Shown here: piece by piece, positions 1 to 11,680 of the stretch
How positions within the stretch are numbered: the first letter of the stretch is position 1
Layout of the letters: each line of letters opens with the position of its first letter
NCBI GenBank assembly: GCA_029783825.1
Contig: JAREIK010004279.1
Span: 1-64,000, forward strand
Direction: 5' to 3'
Length of the DNA: 64,000 nt
Source: Sapria himalayana
Taxonomy: Eukaryota > Streptophyta > Magnoliopsida > Malpighiales > Rafflesiaceae
Program-made: the position numbers and the translations under genes
Notes under the pieces: model-generated
Told to the model about the DNA's origin: nothing
Database searches by the model: none
What the model saw: the letters and a program-made list of their open reading frames with translations, nothing else

Positions 1-635
1 TTCACAATCAAATAGACATAAGATCGACCGCAGCATGGGATCATGTTTTAGAAAAAAAATATGCAATTGAAGAAAAATCCTTGTTGTTAGTATTGTATGA
101 CGATCACAAGGGGTGAGTGAATTCATAGAATGAAATAATAGCTTTTAGGAGTGAAGTGATATTAGAACTTGTAAGGTAGTTCCTCTTGATATTATGTTTC
201 GAATGAAAAATTCTTGTATGAGATTGTGAAATCAATGAAAATAGCTCGAGAGGTTACGAATATGCAAATCCAAATGACCCAAATGTGTTACCAATTTGAA
301 TGTGACATACCAATCAATAAAGAAAGTTTCAAAATTACAAAATCTTATACTTGAAAAATGAAAAAGGAAAATTAATAGTAGATAATTATTTTACAACAAG
401 AACTACTCAGCTGAACATTTCTCTTTTTTTTTGATGATTAAAATATTCTTGTTTGAATTTGATAGGATAATATAAAATCAAATTATTCTGGTCAAAATCA
501 ACTGTGGAATTCTCAATCAAATATAGGCAAGACTAATCTTGCACGGGATCATGTTTTAGAAGAAAAATTGCAAATTGAAGAAAAATCTTGTATGCTAGTA
601 TTGTACAAAATTACAAAAGGTGAGAGAATGATAGG
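1..635. repeat. Direct duplication, about 115 bp, spaced about 510 bp
   Basis: The first ~115 bases recur, diverged, at about 513-630. Both copies contain a 'gggatcatgttttagaa' block followed by a 'gcaa..ttgaagaaaaatc' block and then a 'tagtattgta' block. The copies are in direct orientation. No coding potential is convincing in either. They could be remnants of an older tandem duplication or of LTR-related sequence; nothing decides between these. Confidence 0.6.
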
Positions 636-639
636 CTTT

Positions 640-935
640 AAACTGCTATTTTCTATATTTTTATCACTGCATTTTGTACTTCCATTTGCTGCATGTTGCT
701 GTTCTGCAGTTTATGCAATTCTGCAGTTTTTATACGTTTGTAGATTTTACTGCTATTTCGGCAGTTTTTACTAGTTTTTTTTTTTGAGTTTTACTGATTT
801 TTTTTATGTTTTAACTGCAGTTTTCTACTACGTTGTTGCTGTAATTTCTGCAGTTTTTTAGGCTATTCCTGCACTTTTATTCCTGCTATTTGTTGTATTT
901 TTTGCTACAATTTCAGCAGTTTTTAGGCTTAAGTT
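640..935. repeat. Degenerate CTGCAG/T-rich simple repeat
   Basis: A T-rich tract in which 'ctgcagttttt', 'actgc' and 'cagtttttag' recur irregularly every 15-40 bases, interrupted by long T runs. It reads as a decayed minisatellite. A small frame across it is an accident of composition. The 140 bases after it hold nothing recognisable. Confidence 0.55.
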
Positions 936-1079
936 GATTTTAATGAAGAAAAAATATACATATTTTATGGATGTAAATTTAATATTGTAAGACATAGCAA
1001 TGCAGTTTTTTTAGTAAAATTGATGATTAGGTGCTTATATTATTTTTATGGTTAAAAAATTTAAAAATAATGAAAATAT

Positions 1080-1233
1080 GTAAAATGGTTAAAAACCGAA
1101 AAACCAAAATACCAACCGTATTTTAACGGTTAACGATTTAACGGTTTAGGTTAGGTTACAATATAAAAACCATTTAGTAATGGACTGGTTTCCTAGTAGG
1201 GTCATGGACCGGTTAACTGGTCTATGCCCACCC
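1080..1233. mobile_element. Right end of a different hAT-like element (TAGGGGTGGGCA type)
   Basis: The segment has repeated 'aaccgaaaaaccaaaat' and 'ttaacggtt' motifs and ends 'ggtctatgcccacccctat'. Read on the minus strand the end is 'ataggggtgggcatagacc', a terminal motif common in plant non-autonomous hAT-like elements. The opposite end is not found in the window, so only one terminus is supported. It abuts element P directly, which blurs the left border of P. Confidence 0.45.
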
Positions 1234-4200
1234 CTATCAAAGGCAGGACAACCTGGCCCGGCCTAAGACTTGCATGGTTCAGGTTGCCTGGCCAGGCACG
1301 GCATGTTACTGACATGCTTGTGGCCCGTGCTTTGCGGACCTTAGCATAAATCGTGTCGTGCCATACTGAGGTCTTAGGACGCATGCCATTCAAGGCACGA
1401 CCTAGGTGCATGGCAAGTGTGCTTGGCACGGGCAAGATGCACCGACCGACGCATTATGGCCGACCACAGTGATCCCTGATGCGGGATGAATGGCGATGCT
1501 GACAGGTGATGGCGGCACAAGGGGAAACCTTAATTCAAATTTACTAGAAATACTCAGCTCGACCCTAAACCGACTGAACTGGCCCGTACTGCTCGCTGAT
1601 TTCAGGATGCGGCCTTGCAGGACCTGCCCCCAATGAACAGTGCATGCTTGGGCCTAAAAAAAATTAGCCCAGCAGCATGGCCCGGCCTACTTTACATATA
1701 GGTCCAGAACTATGCATGGATATGATGGACCTGGGTCGGACTGGCTCAAGGCACCAACTCATGCCAAGCTAGGCCATAGGCAACGTGCTCATGTCAGGCT
1801 AGGCACGACTAGTATATCTGGCCCATTGGCATTAAAACTTACTGGGATCAGGAAGTTAGGATTAAGCAAGCATGGTCCATTGGTCTGTGCCCGACCCTCC
1901 TGATACCATTTTTTATTTTTTATTAAAATTTTTAAAAAATCTGCCACATGATGGGTTTTTTTAATGAAACCCACGACGTGGCTGGTCTGACAGGGCTAGC
2001 TGCCATGCACGTTGAGTGGGTGTGGACCACCTACCCCACACTACTTAAAGCAAAACATAAACTTTAAATAAACATTAGAATTTTTTAAAAGCTTAAAGCA
2101 AATAAATTATGAATTTCTCTGGTGTTTGACTTATTATGTGGGGTGTGGGCTGAAACTTATATCTCTCATCTCCAGAATAGAATTGGTATTTTTTATGTTT
2201 TTTTAAATATACTTGTATGCATAATATTTTATAAACATAAACAAAAAAAAAAAATTATTAAAATGATAATGATTAAATTTAAAGAGTTTAATGTTGATAT
2301 AATGATAACATTATGAAATATTCGAGGTCAAAATCTTATTTCTCGCATAACTTGGACTCAAATAGTCAAAACTCAAGCGTTTAAAAAATAAAAAATATTA
2401 GAATATATGTAGTTTGAACTTACTTAACATAATAAAAAATAAAAATACTAGGGATATAAATGGAAAACAACACAATATAAATATTATAAAAAAATATATA
2501 AACATGTAGGATTGCATGTGGAAAGACCCCTAAAAGAGATATGTTGATATACATCAAAAAATGGTTATAGATTTTATGCAAATGTAATTTGAACATGAGT
2601 TATGAGGCATTTAAAGCGGGATTAGTTTAATTTCTTTGATTCTATTCATATACCACAATAAAGTAGAGAGAGAAGTTGAGATTGTTAGCATCATATAGAC
2701 CTACTTCTAGCCTAGTTATCATAGAATTTTTAAGTTCACATATAGGAATGATATAATTTAATATTATAAGTTAGAAAAATAAAATAAATTAATGAATTTA
2801 GAAATATACTAGCGTAGATTCGTGACATTCGATATCTGGACTAGTCATGATGATGTTTTATGCATGTCTCAACATCACTATAGATATTCTATATAAAAAC
2901 TTAGTAAAAAGATTTTAGGATTTTCTGAGATTCTTAATTCTTAATGACCATGTAATATATGAGTGCATGATAAAATTTTAAAAATTACTATGAAAAAAAT
3001 ATTAGTATCATATTTATAATACATCTAATAGCGGAGTAAATATTAATATGTTAATAGAAGTATATTATTAGAAATCGACTATAGATGAGATTTTCATACT
3101 AGATGCATGTGTTACATTATTAATATGATATTACAAGTGAAGATAAAAGTTATTTCTTTCATTAAAAAAAGTAAGAAATTTGCTAAAATATCTCATGATA
3201 GCTAGTAGACAATAGAAGTTTGATAATCTTTGTTTGTGGGTCAAAAAAGAAGAAATTTTAAATGAATATGAGATATTATTAGAATTATACTTAATTTTAA
3301 AATAATGCGTTGGATACAAACACATTATATCCAGATACGTCAATAATACAAGTAATAGACTTATTATGCGCACTCATATGGGATACTTAAAATATTTTAA
3401 TAAAATTTCTCAAGATTTTTCATGATATGACGAACATGTGTGATTTGTTATACTCTCGCTATTTACATTGCATTCGAGTGCATATGTAACATTAGTAAAA
3501 TGTATAATAGTTTAGAGATGATCTACATTTAATGTCATATTTATTGAAATGGAAATTAATTTCTAAAATATATTAGACCAAGCATTCTATTTTTTTATTA
3601 CCTAGTTGTCTACATAGATCCTAGGGTTAAGATGGAAGTGATAAGAATATTTTGACATACATATCTACTTATATGATTCAGGAATACCGACATGAAAGTT
3701 TTATTCGTAAAAATTGACTAAGTTATTTACATACTACAATGTTAAATATGGTAGTAATTATTGTTAGAGTCCAAGTTATTATATGGATATCATATTTAGA
3801 TACGATGACTTCTCCATTTAGTTAGCGAGAGAGGACGATGGCATAGTCCATCAAATATGAGCTAATTATTCGGTACTTAAATACTGATTACTGTCCAATC
3901 TTTTTAAATAATGATATCAAAAATCTTAGTATTTTACTATGGTATAAATCATATGAGTCCACTTATCTCTTACTATCTAAAATAACACGTGATCTACTAA
4001 CTCCTTCGATGTCAAGCTTAAAATCAGAGTCTATTTTTTCTCTTCTAGTCAATATTATTTCAGATATGATATTATGACTATGACCAAATATCATTGAGGC
4101 ACTTACATGCTTGAAGGATTGGAATAATTCGAGGTTGGTCATTTAGGATAAGGCTAAAATGAGAGCATAGGTTTATTGGCATATGATGACTCATGGGATG

Positions 4201-4702
4201 TTGGAAGATGTTGAGGCCACCGCTAGTGATATCATCAAGTGCTTACATAATGATAATGATGATTTACATACATACGCCGATTGACATTGGAATTGGTGAT
4301 TATATATCTTTTTTTGGATAATGAATTTTTTTTGTTATTTTATTTATATTATTATTATTTTTGTGTATCATTTTTTATTTGGATGATAATTTTTTTTATT
4401 TCATACGAATGTCGAATGTAAGATATGATTGTATTTTTACATTATATACATTATGATTTACTTAAAATCAAAAATTGGCCCACCAGGCTCCCAGCATGAC
4501 CAAGCAAGGCAATGCCCAGCATGACTCAGCCCGATTCTGCTTGGACTCATGAGTATTGTGTCGTGCAGGGCAGAGAAAAGCACAAGTCCCATGTCGGGCA
4601 CTACACAACTTCCTTATCAGGCCATCCCGGCATGACACGGTGGCCTGACTAGGCCACCTAAAATGAGCGTGTAGGTATGACCCGACCCATCTAATGCCTC
4701 TA
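1229..4702 (+). mobile_element. Decayed hAT element P
   Basis: A solo, old copy of the TAGARGTGTCAA group. The left GC-rich block (about 1233-1905) starts near a degenerate 'tatcaaaggcagg'. The right GC-rich block (about 4466-4702) ends 'catctaatgcctcta'. The interior from about 2340 is AT-rich and aligns by eye with the other transposase copies, in plus orientation. No clear TSD remains and the left border is uncertain because another terminus abuts it. Reading frames of about 60-90 codons in the GC-rich blocks are not genes. Confidence 0.75.
2450..4280 (+). pseudogene. hAT transposase remnant in P
   Basis: The transposase coding region is present but wrecked by stops and frameshifts. Readable landmarks in order are: a 'DIWTSHDD' block near 2830-2860 (first catalytic-region motif of the family), a 'DPRVKM' block near 3617, a 'MDI.F..DDFSI.LARE' block near 3785-3830, 'LSRYLNTDYCP' near 3865, and the C-terminal block ending in 'ACLKDWNN' near 4105-4130, which corresponds to the hAT dimerisation domain. 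The tryptophan codon in the LLWYKSYES stretch (about 3940) is intact here, unlike in A, H and I. No functional protein is possible. Confidence 0.75.
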
Positions 4703-5277
4703 TACGTATACCATGAATAATCATGAATAAAAGTAATCAAGTGCTTAAAGTCATCTCTGGATGTAATTTTATCATATTTCTATATATATGAGTGTATCAG
4801 ATGAATAGGTTCGTACTTATATTAGGCTAATGATCATGATAGAAAGCTCTTATGTGTTTTATATTTGAAATGCCTCATATTGTGAAATAGAAGTACCTTA
4901 AGACTAAGGGATAATATTTTTAACTTAACTAGTGATGGATGACTAAGTTGATAATACACAATTTGAGATTTAACGCACTTAAATATCTAGAAGGAAATTC
5001 TATAGTTGGATTAAAAGATATAATTCCTCATATTTAATCTCAAGTAAAATATTTCTTAGAATTTTCTGATCTTGCAAATAAAAATTAATAAAGAAAAAAA
5101 TAAAGTTAAAATTTAATTATCTGAAAAAATATCTCATTGAAAGCATACTAGCATGATAATCAAGGATAAACATAACATGATCAAGAAATAAAGAATTTAC
5201 TTGAATACTACCACATCTCATAATTTTATATGGTTTATTATTAATTATAATAATTTTCTCAGAACACAAAAAAATAA

Positions 5278-8200
5278 TTATTATAAAATAAGATGCAGAA
5301 ATAAAAAGAAACTTAACACAACTTGAAACATTATATAAAATAATAATAAACTTAATATGATTCTTCATATAAAACAAGACAGAAAAGCATGGAGAAAGTT
5401 GATTGGGGCTACCCACACGAGTTGAATCCTCAGGCGGGTGCGTAAAAGTAAATAACACCTAGAGATGAAATAAATTACGAGCAAATTGAAATTAGAATCA
5501 AACAATGAATTTGTATAACATAATAAAATTGATAGTTAATGGAATACTAATTATGTGGTGGGCAGCAATAGGAAGCAACACAAGTGAATGACTCTCGTTT
5601 CATGATCCCTACTTCAAGCTTCTTTAGTATTTAGATGGCATATATGCAATGAAATTAATTTGTAAAGTGCGTTAAAATTAACTCTAATATAGATGTGTCA
5701 AATGGGTCTTGTCATACCAACATGATCCATTATTTAAGCTCAGCTAGGCTTTTGTGTCGTGCTCTGCATGACATGCAGCCTAGCATTGTCATGTTGGCAC
5801 GACTCTAAAAATGGGTAGTCTGGTATGACATGTTGGCCTGCCATTTGCCCGGGTCATTCTGGGTCGTGCCTGATCATGCAATGTTGTACTCAGTCATATC
5901 TGGTGGTGCCAAGCCGGGTCAGTTCTCACAAGGCTTGCTTGGATCAGATCTAGGCTAGTTTGTATCAGGTCCAAGCAAACCTGGTTCGGCCACCCATGCC
6001 AAAATCAGCCCACAAGGGCTGAATGTTCCAAGCTATGCCGTGTCATGTTTCCCGTGACATGCAGGCTAGAAACCTTGGCATGACATGGACCGAATCTTGC
6101 TGCTGACTTGCATGACCATGGTCCAAGCATGGTTCTGTACCATGTCGTGGCCTTGCCGGGCCAGGAACGACATTTTCGTGCCGGGCCAGGCACGACATTT
6201 TTGTGTCATGTCTATTGCCGTGCTCGGGTCGCCTGGTTTAGTTGATCCCTCTATCCTAATGTCTAACTGTGAATTTATTTTATGTCCAGAAATATTTAAA
6301 TTGACAAGCTCCGCCTCCATTTGCTCAATGAGTCTTGACAGACAAATTATTTTGTTTCAAATTCTATCTTGGTAGATGTTTATGGAAGTTGAAAACTCAT
6401 TATTTTGAGTAAGAGTTGCCCTACTTAGAAATTGGGAAGAATCATGTGCTGAGCTAGAAGTGACATAGTTTGACAGAGGAAAAAAGGTACTGCTAGGGCA
6501 TGAGAAAATTGATTGAGCGAAATGAGAAACTTGGGCAGCATGCCCTTGATTAGCAATTAAATTTCTGCCTGTAGATTGCCCCACTGTTGGTCCATCAAGA
6601 ATAACATCTATGGATCTTCCATCCAACAGAGAGCTTCCTTTTGTAACATTTACAAATGAAGCACTTGAAGCAACAAACAGGAGAGATCCAAACAGGGATT
6701 ACTCTTCACATTTACAGGAAGAGATGGTGCATGATGGCTAGATGCTTATCTATTTGAAGCTTTTGTCAAAACAAAACCAAACTGAGAAGAAATGACATTT
6801 TTGATAAGGTAGTGCAGATTGGCTAGGTAGAGTTGTATTGGAAACCACAGAAAAAATAAATCCTATCTTAGAATACATATCATTGACTACAAGAGATGGT
6901 GCAACATTGGGCAGTGCGGGAAACATGCCCAGTAGGATTTGTGAGTGTTCAAAGTGGTGACAAGAATTATCTTCACTATTAATTACAATAAGTATATTAG
7001 GCTAATGTGACAAAAGAGTTTGTACAATAAGCTACTAATGGTAATGTCACTACTATCTGACTTCTTAACAGAACGCGAGGAATTCTGATTAGTAATAATT
7101 GGAGGAGATTATGAAAAATTAAAATTATCATTTAATTTGAATTCATCAGTATCATTAAGATTATATTCACATCTGTATTTACATTATGTTGGTATTTATA
7201 ATTGCCTTGGTATATGGAATGAAACATCCGAAAATCTAAGAATCCTCATTGATAACTTATGTTCAATAATGGAGCAAGTTGAATTTTGTTATTTTTTTTT
7301 TCAAAATAAGTGACATGATAGTATTTATGAAGGAAAAAACGTATACTGAGAGATATTCCCTTATACCATTTTAAAAATATTAGAATATTACAATAATTTT
7401 TGAGTTACATTTCAAGTTCAGTATTAATATACAATATCTTACCTCAACTAAAATTTTCATAGGTCTAGTGGATTTGTCATGTCATTAGTTTAAATATTTT
7501 TTTCATCATGTCATTATTATATGGTAGATCACGTATTGTTATTCTCATTATTTTGCAGATACAAACAATAAAATATACTTTGATATCAGCATTAAGATGA
7601 CTAAAAATGTTAACTGATATTAATGATGCTTAATTAGAGCGAGTATATTTTATATTAGTATTGTATGATATTGTTCAATATATTTTAGCCTTTGTTTAGC
7701 GTAATCAAGAATATGAAGTAATTTTTTCTTAGCATATGATGTAATAGCAGGATAATTAATAATTTGAAATAAAATTGTTTAATTTGTTCATCAATTGATC
7801 CATCAACAATTTTTTGATGACAAAAGATAATAAAACTTAGGTCTCCTAAATCAAAAATTATAATTTCAATTTTAAGAAATCTAAATTTAGAAAATTTCCT
7901 TATTAGAACATTAAATTTAGGATCTTGAGGGATCCAATTCAATACATTCAAATTCGGAAAAAAAATTGTTTAGATGTATGCAAAATTCTATTCAAAATTA
8001 TTGTGCAATTCGGCTTCCCACACTACTCTGATTACGTGCATCATTGTGTTCCTACACTATTGTGGGTGTCTGCGAAAGATTCTTTTGTTTTTGTTTTTTT
8101 TTTCTTTGTTTTTATTTTTATGTTTTTCTGTTGGACACAGTGATTTGCAACAATAGAATAACAAAATCTTTAGGATTTATAACTCTATCTTACATATACA

Positions 8201-8375
8201 CTCTCTTAGGATCTTGTTCACTAATGTATGACTCTGATATCATATTATAAATTAAGATGTAAAAATAAAAATAAATTATTTAACATAACTTGAAAAATAA
8301 TAGAAATTAATAACATAAATGTATTGTATTTCTTAATACATAACACACACCACATGAGTTGGGTGCTCCCATAAA
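5278..8375 (-). repeat. Direct repeat pair, possible decayed LTRs
   Basis: About 130-150 bases near 5278-5430 and 8243-8375 resemble each other in direct orientation: both begin 'aa..taagatg.a.aaataaaaa', carry 'taacacaacttgaaa' or 'taacataacttgaaa', and end near 'cacacgagttg' or 'cacatgagttg'. Just left of the second copy, 8226-8240 is 'tgactctgatatcat', the complement of a methionine-tRNA-type primer binding site (TGRTATCAGAGTC). This suggests a minus-strand LTR element about 3 kb long. The interior holds no gag or pol domain I can recognise; frames at 6357-6626 and 7685-7951 (minus) match nothing I know. MITE N lies inside. Confidence 0.35.
5690..6253. mobile_element. hAT-type MITE N (564 bp)
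   Basis: Left end TAGATGTGTCAAATGGGTC, right end 'ttagttgatccctcta', with a GC-rich interior of repeated 'gtcgtgcc', 'ccgggccaggcacgac' words and no transposase. The flanks CTCTAATA and TCCTAATG share only 5 of 8 bases, so the TSD is decayed or the ends are slightly misplaced. The roughly 60-95-codon frames on both strands inside it come from its composition. Confidence 0.7.
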
Positions 8376-8797
8376 AAAAACAACAATAAAATAATAAACA
8401 TTGAAAATCTCAAACAACAAATGCGAATAACAAATATCAGCATATAACAAACTCAAACAACGAACTTTATTAGTAGCAAATATATAATAATTACCTGTGA
8501 AATGAGCATTAATTTTTATTTTGATAATCCAGTGGTCTAAAAAGAGAGTACGTGTGATAATATCAGTAATATCCGAGGAATGAGAAGTGTTTGTTGTTAG
8601 CTTAGAGATAAATTTTGTATATTCTTTTTTAACAAGTGTCATGATAATGAATTCTATGAGGATATTTAGATGACTCTGATAATTATCATGTCTTTGTATA
8701 ATACTCTCAATTTTCTCTTTGGAAATAGTACCTAATAATTATTTTGGTATGACTCATTATTTTAGTATGTATATTAAAATGATACTCTCATCCATCC
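6254..8797. other. AT-rich stretch without an identifiable gene
   Basis: Apart from the possible LTR copy at 8243-8375, I see no coding region, RNA gene or element border. Frames at 6357-6626 (minus), 7685-7951 (minus) and 8307-8642 (minus) lack recognisable motifs, and their residue composition follows the base composition. Confidence 0.5.
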
Positions 8798-9141
8798 TAG
8801 AGGTGTCAAACGGGACGTGCCGGGCTTATCCGACCCATTTTTTTAGGCTCGACCGTGCTTTCGTGCCTGGCCAGGCACGTCACGGTTACTGTACCGTGCC
8901 GTCCCTGGCCTATCACGGTTTTGTGGAGTTCAACCTGGCACGGTCCCACAGCACGATCTGCCGAGTTCGGCCCGGTCGGGCCGAACCCTAAATAAAAAAA
9001 ATTAGAGTTTCGGCGCCCCCGTAACCCTAATTTTTAAAAAAAAAATTAGTTTCGGCATGGTACCGTGCCTGGCCATGCAAGGCATGAGGCCCGGTTGGCC
9101 TCGGCAAGCACGGCACGAGCCCGGCTCAGTTGACACCTCTA
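8798..9141. mobile_element. hAT-type MITE M (344 bp)
   Basis: Left end TAGAGGTGTCAAACGGGAC, right end 'cagttgacacctcta'. The insertion is flanked by a perfect 8-bp TSD ATCCATCC (8790-8797 and 9142-9149), so the borders are exact. The interior is GC-rich at both ends, with a centre of short 'aaattag..tttcgg' units shared with element F, indicating the same subfamily. It has no coding capacity and presumably was moved by a transposase of the A/I type. Confidence 0.93.
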
Positions 9142-9188
9142 ATCCATCCACCACTGTTGTGATAATCTTTTTTAATATTCAATATACT

Positions 9189-9656
9189 AGTTATTATCAA
9201 AATCATATAATTCATGATTTGATTCACAATTCATGGAGTAAATGATCCGACTCTTTAAAAAAACCAAATATATACATAAATCAAAGATTGAATCGCGAAT
9301 CAATTCACGTGAATCAATTTAATATCGATTTTCAAGGAACTAAAATTTTCAAAATGTTACAAAAATAAAAACTAAAAAACCAAAAAAAAATTGTCAATGG
9401 TAGAAATTAATTAATGTGGAAAAAAGTAACTTCAACTTTTGGTATTATGAATTTAACGTGAAAAAAACAACAAAATATCAAAAAACTCACCAAAATAAAA
9501 ATTAAAATACAAAAAAAAATTATCAACTGTATAAAATAGGAATTAATTAACGTAAAAAAAGTCACAAAAAATTCGATTCACAATTTAATTCTCGATTATC
9601 GATTCACTAATCGAGCATTCTAATTCTTGATTTAAATCTCGATTTAACAACTATGA
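9189..9656. mobile_element. AT-rich MITE family R, copy 1
   Basis: The left end 'tattatcaaaatcatataattc' and right end 'ctcgatttaacaactatg' match, in reverse complement, the two ends of the segment at 51358-51958. Both copies carry many 'gattcac', 'aatcga' and 'cgattcactaatcga' words. The shared ends and opposite orientation show a dispersed element rather than chance similarity. The superfamily is not clear, and no TSD stands out. Confidence 0.65.
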
Positions 9657-10103
9657 ATATGTCAACTAAGATTATAATTTTTAAAAATTTCTACTAAACT
9701 AGAATAAATATGCCTCCAAATGAATAATAAACCCTTAGCTTGAGTTTTTTCCTTCAAATACATAAACAAAATTTAAACTAGAGAGCTTTTCAACACCAAA
9801 TTGAGCTTGCCTTCAAACCCTAATTTTTGGGGTGCACCTCTATAAAAAAATTTGACCACCATGCTCCTCACCACATGCCACCATGTGCCTCATCATGCCT
9901 CTCTATGCATTCCCTTGCATACTTATTGTGTATGACGAATGTACTTAGTGGTGAACACTAATTGTGTGCCATTCATTTAGATTGGAGGCAATATATTTTA
10001 TTATCTGATTGACATAATAAATAATAATAGGAAAAAATAGTACCTCATCTGCTCAAGTTTGTATATGATTTAAAATATCTTATATGTAACTATCATAATT
10101 ACT
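9657..10103. other. No feature seen
   Basis: AT-rich sequence with one short CA/CT-rich patch near 9850-9930 ('accaccatgctcctcaccacatgccacc'). No coding region, repeat border or RNA gene is apparent. Confidence 0.5.
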
Positions 10104-11209
10104 TAGAAGTATCAAGTGGGCCAGGTGGTGAGAGCACGACATAAGGTGCAACAAGAATTAGTCATGTTAGGTCTAGTATGACACGGTTTAGGTCCAGCAT
10201 GACACGGTTTAGATCCATGCCTAGTTCTGGACCATATTGGCCTGAGGCATGACTCGTGTCGTGTTGGGATGGAGTCGGTCGTGCCTCATGCCAAGCCAGG
10301 CATGACTTACATTTCTGGCCTAGTGGCATGGTTCACTGGCATGGTGACCCATGATCGGGCACAAATGGGTCGTAATTCACAGGTTGCGCCATGTTGGGTA
10401 AACATTTGATAGGGCTAGGTTTTAAAAAAAACAGCCATGTAATCCTAGTTTGCCTTACGTGGAATGCCTATTATGTTTTCATGTAACGGGCCATGCTAAC
10501 AACGACATCGACACTTATGATCTGTCGCTTTCATTGTCTTTATAAAAATTATTTAAAAAAAAGTCTTCGGATTATTTTTAAATGCTACTCATCAAAAATT
10601 CGCAGATTGTCAAATTTCTGACCTAAAAAACTAAAAAATATTTAATAATATTAAAAATTATATTTTTTTCTTCTAAAAAATCTATATAAATTGAAATTAG
10701 AAAATTTATGAATTTTATTCTTATTTCTCTAAATCTTTTTCTCTCCTCTCGTACGACTCTCTCTCCTCTCTTCTTCTCTGACATTTATGTTTTGAAATTT
10801 ATTTTATTGTTTTTATATTTTATTTATGCATATAGCATATGTGGTGCAAGTTAAAACTGCAAATTTTAGTTGTTGTCAGAAGTGGAGGAAAAGAAAATAT
10901 TTTATAGTAAAGTGATTGCAATTACAATATACTTTTTTTTTTAATTTTTTTTGTAAATTTTTTATTAGTTTTATTTATAAAATAAAAAAACTATTAAAAA
11001 ATAATAAATTATGAATTTAACAATGATGTATTTAAAATTAATATAAATGTAGATAATAATGACAACCCTACCAAAAGGTTTAAATCTGAAATTAAGTTTT
11101 TTTTAATGGCTTCGACTCAAATCTATTTGTCACTTAAAAAATAAAAAATTAGGTGAACTTTAGTAACATGGACTCACTTTAAAATAATAAAAAATAAAAA
11201 CTATAAGTG

Positions 11210-11672
11210 TGTCAAAGAATAATCGGCACAAATTATATATTGTCAAAAGATATATACACGTAAAAGTGCTTATGGTACTAGTCACCTTAAAAGATATGCT
11301 TATCAATGCATTAAAAACTATAGTATATTAGTTGTGAGGAAAACCCAATTGAGTGACAAAATCTTACAAGTTAGATTTAATTCAATTTTATTAACTCCAT
11401 ATATTACAATAATTTTGTGAGATAAAACATGACCAAATTGATTACGATCATGAGTCTTTTGATTATATTTTCATAAAATCATAGAAATAAATATTATGCA
11501 TATCTATTTTTAGCTTGTTTATCATATAATATAATTCTTATGTTCACAAGTATGAACAATATAATAAAATATTATAAGTTAGAAAATAATTAATAAATAA
11601 TAAATTTAGGAAATATAGTTGGGTAGTATTTGTTATGTTTGATTTCAAGACTTGTAACGATGATGCATCATT
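11210..11672 (+). pseudogene. hAT transposase of C, N-terminal part
   Basis: A diverged copy of the BED-finger region: 'ggtactagtcaccttaaaagatatgct' near 11273-11300 aligns with 'gactgggcaccttaagagacatgct' in element A, encoding the GxxHLKRxA stretch of the zinc finger. Stops occur in all frames. The reading continues, after removal of A and B, at 15736. Confidence 0.7.
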
Positions 11673-11680
11673 CACATGTC

